64,000 nt of DNA, taken from contig NC_134530.1 of NCBI RefSeq assembly GCF_050624435.1, forward strand, positions 144,314,721 through 144,378,720. The letters run 5' to 3'. Positions 46,801 to 58,889 of the stretch are shown in pieces. The notes beneath the pieces are model-generated. The model ran no database searches. It was not told the DNA's origin and was given only the letters and a program-made list of their open reading frames with translations. The stretch comes from Tenrec ecaudatus (lineage: Eukaryota; Chordata; Mammalia; Afrosoricida; Tenrecidae). A program made the translations under genes and the position numbers. The first letter of the stretch is position 1. Every line of letters begins with the position of its first letter.

Positions 46801-49800
46801 TGTAAGACATGGACGAAACCAGAGAACGCTATGCTTCGCAAACTCAGTCAGTCTTACAGAGATAGACACTTAGTATCATCGTTACTGTAAGGAAAACAAA
46901 AAAGAAGGAATGTGGTTTATGTGCCAGTAGACAAGACTTGATGACTAAGGAGAAGCCAGGGACGGGAGTGGGACCAGGGAGAGGGCAGGGAGGGCAGAGG
47001 ATGGGGTAGGAGGACCAAAAATGGAAGATTTAACACAGAAAATAAAATTGAAATGCATTTTAAAACAAAACTGTTTATTTCAAGAAACGGCATATACAGT
47101 TACAGAAATGGCCAAGTCCAATCTGGTTCGGGGTAGGCTGCTTCTGACTAAGCAGACACAGCAGGGGACACCGACTGGTGTGAAGTCAGCCAGATGAATC
47201 CACGAGTCAGTAGCCCAGTGGTGGCTCCTGGAACTGACAGCAGACATAGCAGGAGATGGAGGAACCAGACACAAGGCCTAGCTCTGGCAAAAGGTGAAGG
47301 ACCAAAGAGGATTTGATTCTATGCACTCTTGCTCTTGAGTCTTGGGACACCAGTGAGGTGTCCGCAGGCTGCTGAGCAATGGATAGGTTGGACTCCGCCC
47401 GTTCTCACTGAGAAGTGTCTAGTTGATGTACTCCCTAACCGCTGCGGACCACCCCTCATCAACTTGTCCGGAAGCCCCTTCCCCGCTCTAGGTCACCATT
47501 CTCACCTGTGGCCTGCCTTGCTGCTCTGCTTCTGAGCGGGAGCACCTTGCGGCCGGCCTGAGAGTCCTCTGAGAAAGACCTTTGGGGTATAGGGTTTTAT
47601 TTGTGGTGACTAGGTTTGGAGTGCACTCTCTGGGGGCTTTTCCAGGCCTGGGGGGTGCAGGGAGGCTGGCAGAGAGGAGAGGTGCTCTCCACTGCCCACT
47701 CTTTGCTCCCCTCTAGCACAAGTACACGTCGATTGCAGAGGTCCAGGCCCAGATGGAGGAGGAGTACCTTCGCTCGCCTCTCTCCGGGGTGAGTGGGGCC
47801 CCCCCCCTCTGCCCAGCTGCTGAGCCCAAGCCCTGCCCTCCAGACGCTCACCTGTGGTGAGCTAAGGGGCTAAGAGCCCCGACTCCGAGCTGGTCCCCTG
47901 CCTCTGAGTTTGGGCTTCACCAATCACCAGGCCAGTGACAGGCGAGTTACTGACTGTTCATTCGTGTCCTCGTCTGTAAAGCATGGAGGGATGTGCCCCT
48001 ACCACAGCAAGCTTAGCGCAGAGCCTGGCATGCTGTGTGTGCTTGGGTTGCCGCCCTGGTCATCGGTGTCCTTATTCACCCTGGTTCTTCACAGAGTCCC
48101 TTAGAGCCTGCTGGCCATCAGCCGTGGGGCTTTGCATTTGTGCCCGTTGTGTTACAGGGAGAAGAGGAAGTGGAGCCGGTTCCTGCAGAAACCCTCTACC
48201 AGGGCCTGCTCCCCAGCCTGCCCCAGTACATGGTGAGTCCCTGCAGGCAGGAGGAGCACCTCCCTTCCCCGCCGCCCCCCCCCCCCCCCCCGGCCTCCTT
48301 TGACCCGCGGAGGGCTCAGTGCTCTGCTCTTCCCCAGATCGCCTTGCTGAAAATCCTGCTGGCCGCTGCACCCACCTCCAAGGCCAAAACCGACTCCATC
48401 AACATCCTGGCCGATGTCCTTCCTGAGGAGATGCCGTGAGTGTCCTCCCGGGGGCAGGGCACGGGCACTATGTTCCTCTTGGTCCCCTGTTTGCTGGGTT
48501 GGTTTTTCTTCTCTTTTTGGCCTGATTTGTCTGAAGGTTAGGTTGAGGGTTTTCCTGGCTCAGAAAAGCCAACATGTAGGGACTGAGCACGTGTACTAGC
48601 TGGAGAGATGACCCGGGCCACTTGGTTGGGTTCTGGTGTCTTCTCTGCTCCCGTGCGCCTGGAGCAAAGTGAGGAAAGGCACCTCTCTCCTCCTGTAGAT
48701 CAAAGGAGGCAAGCTAGCCACTTTTCAGACTTGGCTCTGTAGGCTGTGAAGGGGACGGGGACATGCAGGACAAGGAGGTGGGCTGCAGGTTCGAAAGTGC
48801 CTGCCAACCGCTGAGCGGGTGGCCATTCGTCCATGCCTGTCAGGGAGCTGTCAGGCATCAGCCTATGTGGCTCCCAGTGAGTGGAAGCCCCAGGGGCTCT
48901 TCATCCCTGCGGCCCTGAGCTCATCTCTCTGACGGGAGAGCAGCTGAGAGCGTGTTCTCCTTTGACCTGGTTCCTGCCTGCCTGCCAATAGCACCCAGCT
49001 CAGCCAAGCTTCCCAGGGGAGCTACCAGAGAGCAGCGCTCCAGGCCACCCTGGGCCAGCAGTGCGGGCTCGGGGAGGGGAGAGAGCCAACTGGGCCAACA
49101 CCAAGGGGGCTTCATTGCAAGTCCCAGACTCAAATAGCATGCTCTGACCTAGCATGGTAAGTCCCGGTGAAGAGACTCGGTCATCAGAGGGAACCAGCCT
49201 CCAGCGCCCGAAGGGCCAGAAAGCGCAAATGTATGGCAATGATAGATAAAGATTGTAGTAGAGTCATAGAGGATAGGAAAGGTAGGAGAGAGTAAAACAA
49301 AGGAGCCAGACACATTTTATCAGCTCCTCTTGATGGACCTCACTGAACTGGGAGAATCGGGCCTTTGCTATCTTGGGGTGTTTATAGGTAGCCGTAAGAC
49401 ATGTGTATTCCGTAGTTGCATGCGGCCCAAGGTGGGTGGCATCTACATTAAGGTCCCTGAGCTCACCGGTGAGGAAACCTATTTCCTGCATTGGGGAAAG
49501 GTAGTGGGTTGGGTGACACAGCGGGAAGAGAGAGCACAAGGATGTCTGCTTCTATAGGGACAGAATCAACCCTGTGCTCACTTTGAGGCAGCCTGGCTGT
49601 TGGGGGTGGGATGGGGACGGGACTGTGGGAATGATACTTAAAGCAGGCTACTGTACTTGAACTTTACCTCTAACTGACCAAAGTGGAATCCCAGCTTTCC
49701 AGATTCCCTCTGTTAGGAGTTAGGGAATGGAGTCCTCGTCATATTTCTCGGTGTTAGTTTCCCACACTTGGTGAGCTTTCTTGAGGTCAAGGCTTCCAGG

Positions 49801-52800
49801 ACGTATCTGACTCACAGCCCCGGCTTTCCCTCGTTCCGTGAAACCTCTCTGTGCCCTGGTGTTCCACAGAATACACACTGTCTGGGGGGAGGTGGCAGGA
49901 GCTATGGACAGGAACCTGGAGAAGCCGAAGTGCATTTGGGAGGCAAGCAGGGAATGCGTGTGGCATTATGGGGAGCAATCACATGTGCCCGGCTGACTTG
50001 CTTTAAGGAGAGCAGTGCCTGGGCCTTGGCCTCTGAGGTGTCCAGAGTTGGGGTGGGGAGGGAGCCTTGGCCCAGCCAAGTGTCCGCACTCAGTCTCCTG
50101 GGGAACCCGGCTGGTGGGTAACCCCGGGCCTTGCTTTGCCAGCACCACCGTGCTGCAGAGCATGAAGCTGGGGGTGGATGTGAACCGCCACAAGGAGGTC
50201 ATTGTCAAGGCCATCTCTGCTGTCCTGCTGCTGCTGCTCAAGCACTTTAAGCTGAACCACATCTATCAGGTACCTACCTGCAGTGCCAGCCTCCCTGTCT
50301 GCTGGGCGGGGGAGCAGGGGCCCTCCCTGCGTGCCTTGGGGATGTCGGAGCCACGCGCCTCGTCCGGGAGGGAAGGGTGGGGCCCCTGGAACTCACACCT
50401 GTTTTCTCTTCCAGTTTGAGTACATGGCTCAGCACCTGGTGTTTGCCAACTGCATCCCTCTGATCCTTAAGTTCTTCAATCAAAACATCATGTCCTATAT
50501 CACCGCCAAGAACAGGTGCTCGGGGCCAGTGACCAGAAAGGCGTGATCTTGCCTCTGCCTCGCCCAGAGGGCCCATCAGCATCTCCCAGCCAGCACAGGG
50601 CTTTCTGCCATGGGGCTCCGGGGGTGCCTGCTCTCTGAGGCTATCTGGCTGTCCGACTCAGCCTCCTCCCCACTGCTCATCGGTGGGCTGCCCCCCAGCC
50701 ACTGCCTGGGGTGAGGGCTGCAGATTCCAGCCCAATTCCGGACTGGGTGGAAAGCAGATCGCTCCTCCTCTAGGTGTGCTGGGGCTAGTTGGCAGGTGTC
50801 TGTGCATGTGCGCACGCATGTGCACAGGCAGAGTAGATTCCTACACCTGCCCAACAAGTGCAGGGGGTGAGGCAGGAGCCAGTCCAGTCCCTGCTGCCCC
50901 GCCAGTCCCAGGGCTGTGCTGGAGCTGTGCTGATGGCAGCCCTTGCTGGTCCCCTGCTTTCTGCAGCATCTCGGTCCTGGACTACCCCCACTGTGTGGTG
51001 CACGAGCTGCCAGAGCTGACCGCCGAGAGCCTGGTGAGTGGTGCCCCCGGCCAGGGTCTCCTCCACGGAGCTGTGGGTGCTCCTTTTAGAGAACTGCTGC
51101 TGCGTAGAAAGCCTGTGGGCAGGACCAGGCAGGGCTACTAGATCTGGGTCCGTCAGGGTCTGCTGCCTGAGAGCCCATTCTGTTGAGTCACTTTCCGTCT
51201 CCTCACGGTGAACTCCTGTGGGACCACACCCTAAGGCCCCCGAAGCCCCCAAGAATCACAGTCTAGGTTTCCCACGGGAAAATGTTAAGGAGCTCCCTCC
51301 TTGACACCAGCTCCAGGGGTACACTTCCCCGCTGGGTACCGGGAGAGGCTGGGAACCTCCCCTCCCCACCAGCCTCTGGAGGTTGAAGTGGGGACTGCCC
51401 TCACCCGTGAGGCCTTGACTTCCTGGGCCTGCCCACAGGAAGCAGGGGACAGCAACCTGTTTTGCTGGAGGAACCTCTATTCCTGCATCAATCTGCTTCG
51501 CATCCTGAACAAGCTGACCAAGTGGAAGCATTCCAGGACGATGGTGAGTCGGCGGGCCCGGTAAGCATGCAGGCCACTGGGCGCTCACCACAACCTCCAG
51601 GCCACGAGCAGGGGCCTGCAGATGGACTGGCGTTGCGTCCACGTCCTCGCTCCTCAGTTTCCTACTGCGTGTCCTTGCTCCTAAAGGTCGATTCCCGGTG
51701 AATTGAGCCATAGGCTCATAGGGGAGACGAACCCAGTCCCCATTGAAGTAGGTTTCTGCCTCCTCTCTACTCCCTTTGCTACCACAGCTGGGTGTGTGGA
51801 GGCCTCTGAACCCCTGTGCACAGGGAGTGCTTCAGGGGTGTAGGAGAACTGGGGTGGTGCCTGCAGCCCTGCGACAATGGAGCGGGCTGCCCCTCCCCCC
51901 AGATGCTGGTGGTGTTCAAGTCGGCCCCCATCCTGAAGAGGGCCCTGAAGGTGAAACAAGCCATGATGCAGCTGTACGTGCTGAAGCTGCTTAAGGTGCA
52001 GACCAAGTACCTGGGGCGGCAGTGGCGGAAGAGCAACATGAAGACCATGTCGGCCATCTACCAGAAGGTGCGGCACCGGCTGAACGACGACTGGGCCTAC
52101 GGCAACGGTGAGGCTACGCACGGCCACCAGGGGGCGCCGTCACTTGAGGAAAGCCCCGGGCTGCTGTGGGCTGAGCATTGGGTCCAGACCCACCAGCCGG
52201 GTGGGATGTGGCCGCTTCTGCTCCCATGAAGACCCACAGCTCTGTTCTGTTCTGCACGGTCGTGATGTAGTGGGTTTGGTTTGAGGGTCTCTTGAGTGAG
52301 GCGTGTGATCCACAACACGTCGTCTGTGTGACCTGTACCCCATCTCATGACCTGCCCCAGCCAAGCCCAGAGCTGGGGGCCCGTGGAGCTCTCCATTCCC
52401 ACCCTCACCATGCTGTGTCCTACTCTGGGCCTCTGGGACAGAGCCCTCTGGGGCCGCACCCCGCTGTGCACTCCTTCCTCTGAGTACACGATTCCCGCCC
52501 TGTATGTGTGCAAGCACACAGTCTGGGCAAAGAGCACCATGGCCTGCTGGCTGTACCCACACTCCACAGCCTGTGAGGCTGGGCCAGCAGGGACAGTGCC
52601 AGAGTCAAGTGTGTCCCCTCAGACAAGTGGTCAGGCACAAATGGAGGAATGACCAGGGGCCTGCCAGAGAGCCCGGAGAGTGAGGACGACAGGCTTTCAG
52701 AAGCCTGGGGTGTCTGCAGTGCTTGCTGCTCCTCTGGGTCATTCATCTGCTCTTCCTCAAAGCCTCTGCCTTGCTTCCTCCCTCCGGCTCTGCCCCGCAG

Positions 52801-53174
52801 CGTCCCTGAGCCCTGCCTGTCCTGTCATCTCCCAGCAGTAGAGGGTGGGCCTTACAGGGGCCCTGCATCCACACGGAGCTGCCACCAGGACCAGGCTCCT
52901 GACCTCACCCTCCTGCTTTGTCCTAGATCTCGATGCCCGGCCTTGGGACTTTCAGGCAGAGGAGTGTGCCCTGCGGGCCAACATTGAGCGCTTCAACGCC
53001 CGGCGCTACGACCGGGCCCACAGCAACCCCGACTTTCTGCCAGTGGACAACTGCTTGCAGAGTGTCCTGGGCCAGCGGGTGGACCTCCCCGAGGACTTCC
53101 AGATGAACTATGACCTCTGGCTAGAAAGGGAGGTCTTCTCCAAGCCCATTTCCTGGGAGGAGCTGCTGCAGTGA
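36932..53174 (+). CDS. STRIP1: STRIP1 (FAM40A), STRIPAK complex scaffold
   Basis: Striatin-interacting protein 1, a core scaffold of STRIPAK, which links PP2A and striatins to MST-family kinases and controls cell shape and cytoskeleton. Exons: 36932-37111, 39209-39278, 40134-40208, 40572-40706, 40807-40927, 41646-41714, 42625-42731, 42818-42945, 44019-44201, 44457-44674, 45462-45527, 45649-45712, 47717-47788, 48158-48232, 48338-48435, 50143-50269, 50415-50515, 50967-51033, 51439-51543, 51903-52107, 52927-53174. The phases join to 2,514 bases: 837 residues and stop, equal to human. A Pro-rich N-terminus (about 19-45) precedes the N1221-like domain; an acidic run [13 protein letters not shown] (about 376-388, exon 10) separates it from the C-terminal DUF3402 region. 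The C-terminus is SWEELLQ. The start at 36932 has a strong context (A at -3, G at +4) and matches human, but an in-frame ATG lies at 36839. STRIP2 has a different N-terminus, so STRIP1 is the call. Confidence 0.97.
38440..38575 (+). mobile_element. Ancient mammal-wide repeat fragment
   Basis: tgttcattcatcccaccagt, ctctgccgggcactggg and accatgttcctgctctcgag follow a very common old mammalian LINE/MIR-age block order. Family uncertain. In STRIP1 intron 1. Confidence 0.4.
38577..38765 (+). mobile_element. AfroSINE
   Basis: Head aggagccctggtggcatgg, then aggtcagcggttgaaacc, ggcagttctaccctgtcctg and cagcatcggctctgtgg. One of the clearer copies. STRIP1 intron 1. Confidence 0.85.
39440..39585 (+). 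mobile_element. AfroSINE, 5' part unclear
   Basis: ctaatggttacacagtcggc, aggtcagcagtttgaaacca, ttggaaacccacaggggcag. Between STRIP1 exons 2 and 3. Confidence 0.7.
41335..41465 (+). mobile_element. MIR element
   Basis: caccccattttgtagagga, ggtgaggtgacttgcccaag, ggcacggctagtcactg follow the MIR core and 3' order. STRIP1 intron 5. Confidence 0.75.
42128..42315 (+). mobile_element. AfroSINE
   Basis: agctcctgccctggtggga, gtcagcagttggacccc, ctgccctgttcctggggctg. STRIP1 intron 6. Confidence 0.75.
46390..47070 (+). mobile_element. Old L1 3' fragment
   Basis: ggaaatacaaattcaaacaa, acgagataatacctcacctt, ggagaggctgtggagagaga, gcaatttccacaatagcata and actatggaattgtgtgtca are the order of an L1 ORF2 end and 3'UTR. 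It ends in an A-rich tail near 47070. It fills about a third of STRIP1 intron 12 and carries many stops. Confidence 0.8.
47880..48050 (+). mobile_element. MIR element
   Basis: gttactgactgttcattcgt, gtcctcgtctgtaaagcatg and gcttagcgcagagcctggca match the MIR consensus order. STRIP1 intron 13. Confidence 0.65.
49150..49715 (-). mobile_element. LTR related to family B, diverged
   Basis: gatagataaagattgtagta, gtcatagaggataggaaagg and gagccagacacatttt line up with the reverse copies at 11057 and 29278; the remainder is more distant. STRIP1 intron 15. Ends approximate; fossil with no viral genes. Confidence 0.5.
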
Positions 53175-53872
53175 GGCTCTGTGGGACTAAGCAGTGGAGC
53201 CTGCTCCCGTCCTCCTCCAGGGGGCAGTGCAGCACCACTCTGCCCTCCAGAGCCTGCCCTGGCTGCCGAGAGGAAGGAGTACAGCGTGGTGCCCAGTGCC
53301 TGCTCAGGAGCAGTCAGTCTGTCACCTCTCTGCTTGGAACCCCACTCTTGGACACAGCTGGTGACAGCCCATTTCTGAGTCAGCCCCAGGCTGGGAAAGC
53401 CCAGGGTGAGCTGGGTTCTCCTTGCACTGGAACTTTAGGGGTCTCGAGCCAACTCCTCCAGAGATGACCTCATCCGGCCTGTTGGCTTGTCACAGAGAAG
53501 GGCTTCCAGCCAGGATGAGAAGGGCAGCACCTTGGCCCTGCTCTGGGGTGGGGTTCTGAGGTCCTCCTAGGCTCCTGGTCAGCTGCCTCCAGAAGCAGGT
53601 GCAGTGTGGCCTCCGGAGTCAGGGACGGAGAAACGCTGCCCTTCCCCAGAGCAGCTGTTTGCCCCCTGGCTTGCTAAGGGCCTGCACATAATTATACTTG
53701 TTGAGTGCCCGGGTGACTGACTTCACGTTGACTGAGCGACACATCACACTTGCCCTGAAACGTTAGGTAAATCTGCCCTCACATTGAACCTGAACAACTG
53801 ACTCCTCGCGATCACCTTTCCTTTGCTGCGCACGCAGCTTCTAGATCATTGAGCCTTTTCTTGCACCAGATG

Positions 53873-54073
53873 CAAAACCAAATCCACTGTCTTTGAGTCA
53901 GTTCCAACTCAGTGAGCCTGTAGGTGAGGGGAGAGCTGCCCCTCTGGGGTTCGAGGCTGGAGGCGCTCTGGGGCACACTGCCACAGCTTCCTCCTGGGGG
54001 CTGCCCAGTGGATTGGAACCGCCAGGCTCAGCCCGCAGCCGAGACCTTGACTGCTGCGCCACTGGGCTCCTGA
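53873..54073 (-). mobile_element. AfroSINE, reverse, in the STRIP1 3'UTR
   Basis: Tail caaaaccaaatccactgtct, body gagtcagttccaactcagtg, reversed B-box region and head gcgccactgggctcc. Upstream of the inferred poly(A) signal. Confidence 0.82.
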
Positions 54074-54235
54074 CTGGTGGTAAAGTCAGGTAAAACGAGA
54101 ACAGTATGCACCTGTTCTGACTCAGAGACACGCTGAGAAACCAGTCTTGTCCGACCGTGAGCTGGGAGTGTCGGTGTAAATCTGTGTGCTCCTGAGTGAC
54201 GTTGGGGTCTTCCTGTGTTTCTGTATTCTGTTTAC

Positions 54236-54241
54236 ATTAAA
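54236..54241 (+). terminator. STRIP1: Probable STRIP1 poly(A) signal ATTAAA
   Basis: ATTAAA after tattctgtttac, in an AT-rich pocket that looks like a conserved mRNA end, about 1.06 kb past the stop codon. Confidence 0.6.
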
Positions 54242-54818
54242 AGGGAGAAAAACAGCCCCCGCTGCCTGTCTCTTCCCATTCTAGAAAAGGGCTGCCAGCA
54301 TGATGAGGTCCCCCACTTGTCTCCAAAGTGGCCTGCCTGGAGCTGGCTGGACAGCAGGTACGGGTGACCTCAGTGTCCCCTCTCTGCAGTCTGGGTTGGC
54401 TCCGGCCTAACCCCCGCTCTGGGTCACTGGAGTGACAGTGACCTGCAGCCCCTGGATTTGATGTAACTGCAGGAAGAGGCTCGGGTTTCCCTGAGCTGGC
54501 CTCACCGAAAAGAGGTTCTGTGCTCGGGGAGGGACAGGGGGCTAGAGAGAGAGAGGGCAGGTCCAAGGGTGGGGTCACCTGCTCAGGCTTCTCTGAGACA
54601 GGTGGCTGGGACAGAGACTCAGCGCCCAGGCAAGTTAGGTCCACATCGAGAAGGGGAGTGTGGAGGGGCCCCCGTGATGGGTAAAGAAACATGGAAATCT
54701 GGGAGGTGCTCATCTGAGACCCCTTGGGATTCAGCTTGGCTTCAGGCCCTGGACACTGGTTCCACCCAGCTCTGTCTTGCACCTGCCTCAGAGACTGCCC
54801 AGCCTGTGCTGGTCAGAG

Positions 54819-54955
54819 GAGCCTGCTGGTGTAGCAGATACACGTGGGCTGCTAACCTCACAGTCGGCAGTGAAACCACCAGCTGCTCCCCAGGAGAAAG
54901 ACAGCTTTGCACTATCGTAAGAGGTCAGCATCTCAGCACCCCTCAGGGCCAGTCT
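54819..54955 (+). mobile_element. AfroSINE
   Basis: ggagcctgctggtgtagcag, tcggcagtgaaaccaccagc, gctccccaggagaaagac. 3' part lost. Confidence 0.7.
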
Positions 54956-55605
54956 CCCGGTCCCCACGGCAGTGCGTGGTCAGTGGTGGGAGGTAAGCCC
55001 TATGGCTGGGGTCTTTCTACCTCCCAAGAGCTCTTGATTCAAAAGGATATGTATTCAGGGATCCCCTCAGTGCTGGCCTGCTCTGGGGGCTGCCCAGGTG
55101 GGCCTACAGAGTGGGCCTCGGTCCCAGCTTGGGAAGAGTGGCAAAGGGAGGGAGCCAGCAGTAGGCATTTCTGGCCACTGCCCTGGAGCTGGCAAGGCCT
55201 GAGACCCACCGACCTTCCGCCCCTGGTGTGACGCATAGGACACGGGGCTCTAGCATGGTCTGGGTGTGCCAGGGCTTCCTGCCAAGTGGGGTCAGGACTG
55301 AGGAAGGAGGTGGCCTTGAGGCTTCCCTGAGGGGAAGGTGGATTTGCACACTTTAACTGCCCCTTGTAGCCTGGGGTCTCTGCATCTGCCTGGCCTGAAG
55401 TTGAGACCTACATCCCCATATTTTATTTCCCCAGGCTCTAAAAGGAAGTGCGGTACCAACGTTGCACGGAGCTGGGGCGGGAACCTCTCCTCCAGGCCAG
55501 GGAGCTTGGCTGGCAAGGGTTGGGCCAGGCACAGCCCGAGCCTGGGTGGTGGCAGCTTGACTCAGGGAAGCAAGTGTTTGCACCGGAGTCTTCCTTGGAG
55601 CTCCC

Positions 55606-55723
55606 GGCCTCACCAGTGCCTCCCCTGGGCCCAGGCAGGAACACAGATTCCCTGGGTAAGCGATGGCCTCACCAGTGCCTCCCCTAGGCCCAGGCGGGAA
55701 CACGGATTCCCTGGGTAAGCGAT
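55606..55723 (+). repeat. 59-bp tandem duplication
   Basis: Two copies, 55606-55664 and 55665-55723, starting ggcctcaccagtgcctcccc and ending ccctgggtaagcgat, with three differences. Confidence 0.95.
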
Positions 55724-55799
55724 GAAGACCGCTTAGCAGTCCTTCCCTCCACTGGCCATCGGGGACCCATAGTTACTCAGGGTTCCCACTGAATGGATG

Positions 55800-55995
55800 C
55801 CCGGCACCGTGCTGAATGCCTCTTGAACACATCTGCCACACGCCACATAGCCCTCAGCATATGCCAGCAACTGAGAGCCCCTGAAAGGCTGGTAATCACG
55901 ACTCTCCTCTTCGTGCCAATGAGAACACTGCAGAAAGGGGTGTAAACTTGCCCAAGGTCACACAGGATTCAAACCCAGGCCGCTGCTGGCAGCGT
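55800..55995 (+). mobile_element. MIR element
   Basis: ccggcaccgtgctgaatgcc, cttgcccaaggtcacacagg and attcaaacccaggc: MIR order. Confidence 0.7.
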
Positions 55996-57529
55996 GAGGC
56001 GCTTTCTACTCCACCCCTGTGGTCATTGTCTGCCCGCCCACACTGACGCCCTGTGCCCCCTCGGCAGTGCTCACTGTCCTGGCTGGGCCTTGCTTGGCCT
56101 AGCCTCAGGGCTCCTGGATGGGGCCCCCTCAGGCTCCCTTGGCGCAGTTGTCTCTGCCTCTGTTTCCTGGCTCAGCCTGAGCCTTCATTTCTCCAGCTTC
56201 CCCTGCCAGGCCTGCTACCTGCTCTCCCAGGAGACCAGCTTCCTGTCGGCCCTGGAAGGAGCCCGCTGCTAGAAAAGCCCCTGGCACAGGGGTCCAGCTG
56301 TGATTACTCACTGAGGGAGGGATGCACACTCAGCCAGCTCTCAGCGTGGACTGACTAAGGGTCCAATGAGAAGTCTCCCAGTGGGTGTAGGAGCTGCATA
56401 CGATGGAGGGTGATGGACCGACAAGACTGTAGGGGCGGGGGTGAGGGCACCGAAGTGCATGTACAGTGGACGATGAAACTCCCACCAACTTTCTGGAGCT
56501 ACTTGTGTGCATGCCCACCCTCCCCCGCCTCACCGCCCAGCTCGGGCTTTGCGTCTACTTCCCTAGCAGAGACGTGCCCAGACCCTGAGCTGAGCCTTGC
56601 CTTGCATGATGTCCCCCATGCCCAGCTCCTGGATCTGAACAGTCGGGTCCTCAGACAGCGGCCCTGCATCACTACCTCAAGGCCCGGTGCTGGGTGCCCA
56701 GAGCACCCAGATGGGGAGGGCACAGTCCTGCCCTCCGCCAGCTCACAGACACTGGAGAGACAGCTGGCAGAGAGGGAGATGGTGCAGGGACTTGCTGGGC
56801 TAGCCCAGGGAGGGCGAAGCCTGCGACAGGAGTACTCCTTAGTGCTCTGAGCCTCCAGGTGGGATCAGGAGGCTGGGGGGAGACGGGGCGGCGGAGGTGC
56901 ATGCTCGCTCTGCTGCTGGGGAAAGGAAGCTCTCTGATCTGGCCCAGTTCCTGGCGAGACTGGGCTCTGTTCCTGCCGGGGCTGCAGAGGGTCTGCACTT
57001 TGGGGTTGTAATTCAGGTTGATGTGTGAGTGGTTGGGGAGGTGGGGGAGGAAGATGGAAGGCTTCTAATGAGAAGCATTTCCCACCGCCTGTCTGAGGAA
57101 GGGCGGTCTGCACGCAAAGGCCTCCTGGCTCAGGCCCTCCATCCCCGCCAGCTATCTGTGGCCCCCAGCCTGCACCAGGGCTCAGGGCTCTGGAATCTTC
57201 TCTGGATGGGCCTCATTGGGAGCCTCAGCAAAGGGTGATGGGGGCTGGCGGAGTTTCTAGGTGGGTCTGCTCCCATTTCCAGAAAGGTGGCCCAAGCTCT
57301 AGGCTGGCCTTGGGGAAACTGGGAGTGGGGTTGGAGCAGAGGCGCCTGGGGACTCTGGGACAGGCGGACGGGAGTGGGGTGGGGTGGGTGGGTGCGCTGT
57401 CTCTGGGGAAGGGGGTGCCCAGGGGTGGAGTGGGGGGAACCCAACTAATAGGAAGCAGGTGGGAAGGCTGTCTGTAGTCCAGCCAGGGGACAGGCCTGTG
57501 GGGAAGGCCCAGACGGAGGGGGGCCCCAT

Positions 57530-57660
57530 CAGCTCACAGATAATCCCAAGGCACAGGCTCCGGGATGCCCATTCATATTCATTACGTGTGAAGCAGGCGG
57601 TTGTAAAGTTAGCTTTCTCTTCATTTAGCTGTCACGGGACAGAAAAATATGAGCTGTGGG
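57530..57660. promoter_or_regulatory. Candidate conserved regulatory block near ALX3
   Basis: An AT-richer island in GC-rich surroundings: cccattcatattcattacg, gttgtaaagttagctttctc and cttcatttagctgtcacggg. It has ATTA/TAAT-like cores and no repeat signature. The idea that it is conserved and serves ALX3 is inference from composition and position only. Confidence 0.3.
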
Positions 57661-58889
57661 CGATGACCCTGGACGGGAGCCAGGCGCTGGCCTCCATCCT
57701 CCCGTGCCCTCCCCCGCCGCCGCCGGCCCACTCCTGTTCTCTGCCACCCCTGCCTCTTGCTGCCTCCCTCTTTGGTTCTGCTTAGTTCTGGCGTCTGCCC
57801 GGTCCCCACTTCTGCTGCCTCCGCCCTGGCTTCGCAGACAGACGTGCGCCCCTCTGGCAGCCATTGCTCCAGGTTGCGTGGCGAACCACGTGGGCACCAG
57901 CACCGAGGCGGGCTCTCAGGACATCTGGCTACCACAACCCAATTTCCCCGACCACTCACGGGGTGCAGAAACAGGCAGCAGAGTGGTGGCTCAGCCCTGG
58001 TTCCACCCCTGACCCACCGGGCCAGGGTGTCAGCAGAAGCAGCAGTTGTGTATACCTCACCCTCCTACCGCCTCTTCCTGCTACTTGGTGGCCCCTCCCT
58101 CACACCAAACCCTGGGGTGTGCCTGCACCTGGAGCCAGGCTCTGCAGAGGGGACCAAAGAAAGGAAGCCAGGCCCTCCATGGAGGGAAGGGAACCCTTGG
58201 TTTTCTCTCTGGGTCGCATGGCGGGGGGCAGGGGGGCGAGCCCAGGCCTGGATGCTTGGGCAGTAATGGTCTTGACAGGGGTTAGCTCTTCCTCCCAGGC
58301 AATGACAGGTCTGTGTGCTTGGGTGTCTCTGGACCTGAAAGATGTGGGTGGGGTGGGGAGGGGAGGGGTACGGGTGGGGGGTGGCTGGCTGCTAGCTCAT
58401 GCTGAGCTCTTCTGAGCAATGTGGTTGTGTTTACTGGGAGGCTGGGAGGGCCCAGCCGGCCCGGTTTTTCTCCTGCCTTGTAGGCTTTGGAGATAAGGCA
58501 GAAATCGGGGATGAAGGATAGAACGGGCAAGCCCCAGAAACCACAAGAAAGAGTCCTGGCTTTCGTCCATGCCCCACAGCTCAGACACACTCCCAGGGCG
58601 TCTGGAAGAAGGGCGCTGCCCCACCCCCACTCCAGAGGGGCCCTCGGGGCACCCAAGCATCCCCTCCATGGTCAGTCCCCGTCACAAGCTTATCTCTATG
58701 CCCTTGTCCAACAAGGCCCAGCACTAGGCCCTGCTCTCTTCCTGTCCCCCAGCACCAGCCAAAGCCACCAGCCTGCCAGATGACAGGGCCTGGGCAGGGC
58801 ACACTTCAGCCCTGCTTCTGGAGCCCCGATGCCTGGTGGCCAGCCTGGACCTCGGACAGAGACCAACCTGAAAGCAGCCTGGGGCCTGG

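Larger units (their letters stand above)
53175..54260 (+). other. STRIP1: STRIP1 3'UTR
   Basis: About 1.1 kb from the TGA to just after an ATTAAA signal. A reverse AfroSINE occupies 53873-54073, so if this is the main 3' end the SINE is part of the mature mRNA. The 3' end is inferred. Confidence 0.7.
54260..58889. other. STRIP1-ALX3 intergenic region
   Basis: GC-rich, with no coding frame that resembles a known family. Contains an AfroSINE (54819-54955), a 59-bp tandem duplication (55606-55723), a MIR (about 55800-55995) and an AT-rich block at 57530-57660 that may be regulatory. The many long open frames here are what GC-rich sequence gives by chance. Confidence 0.6.
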
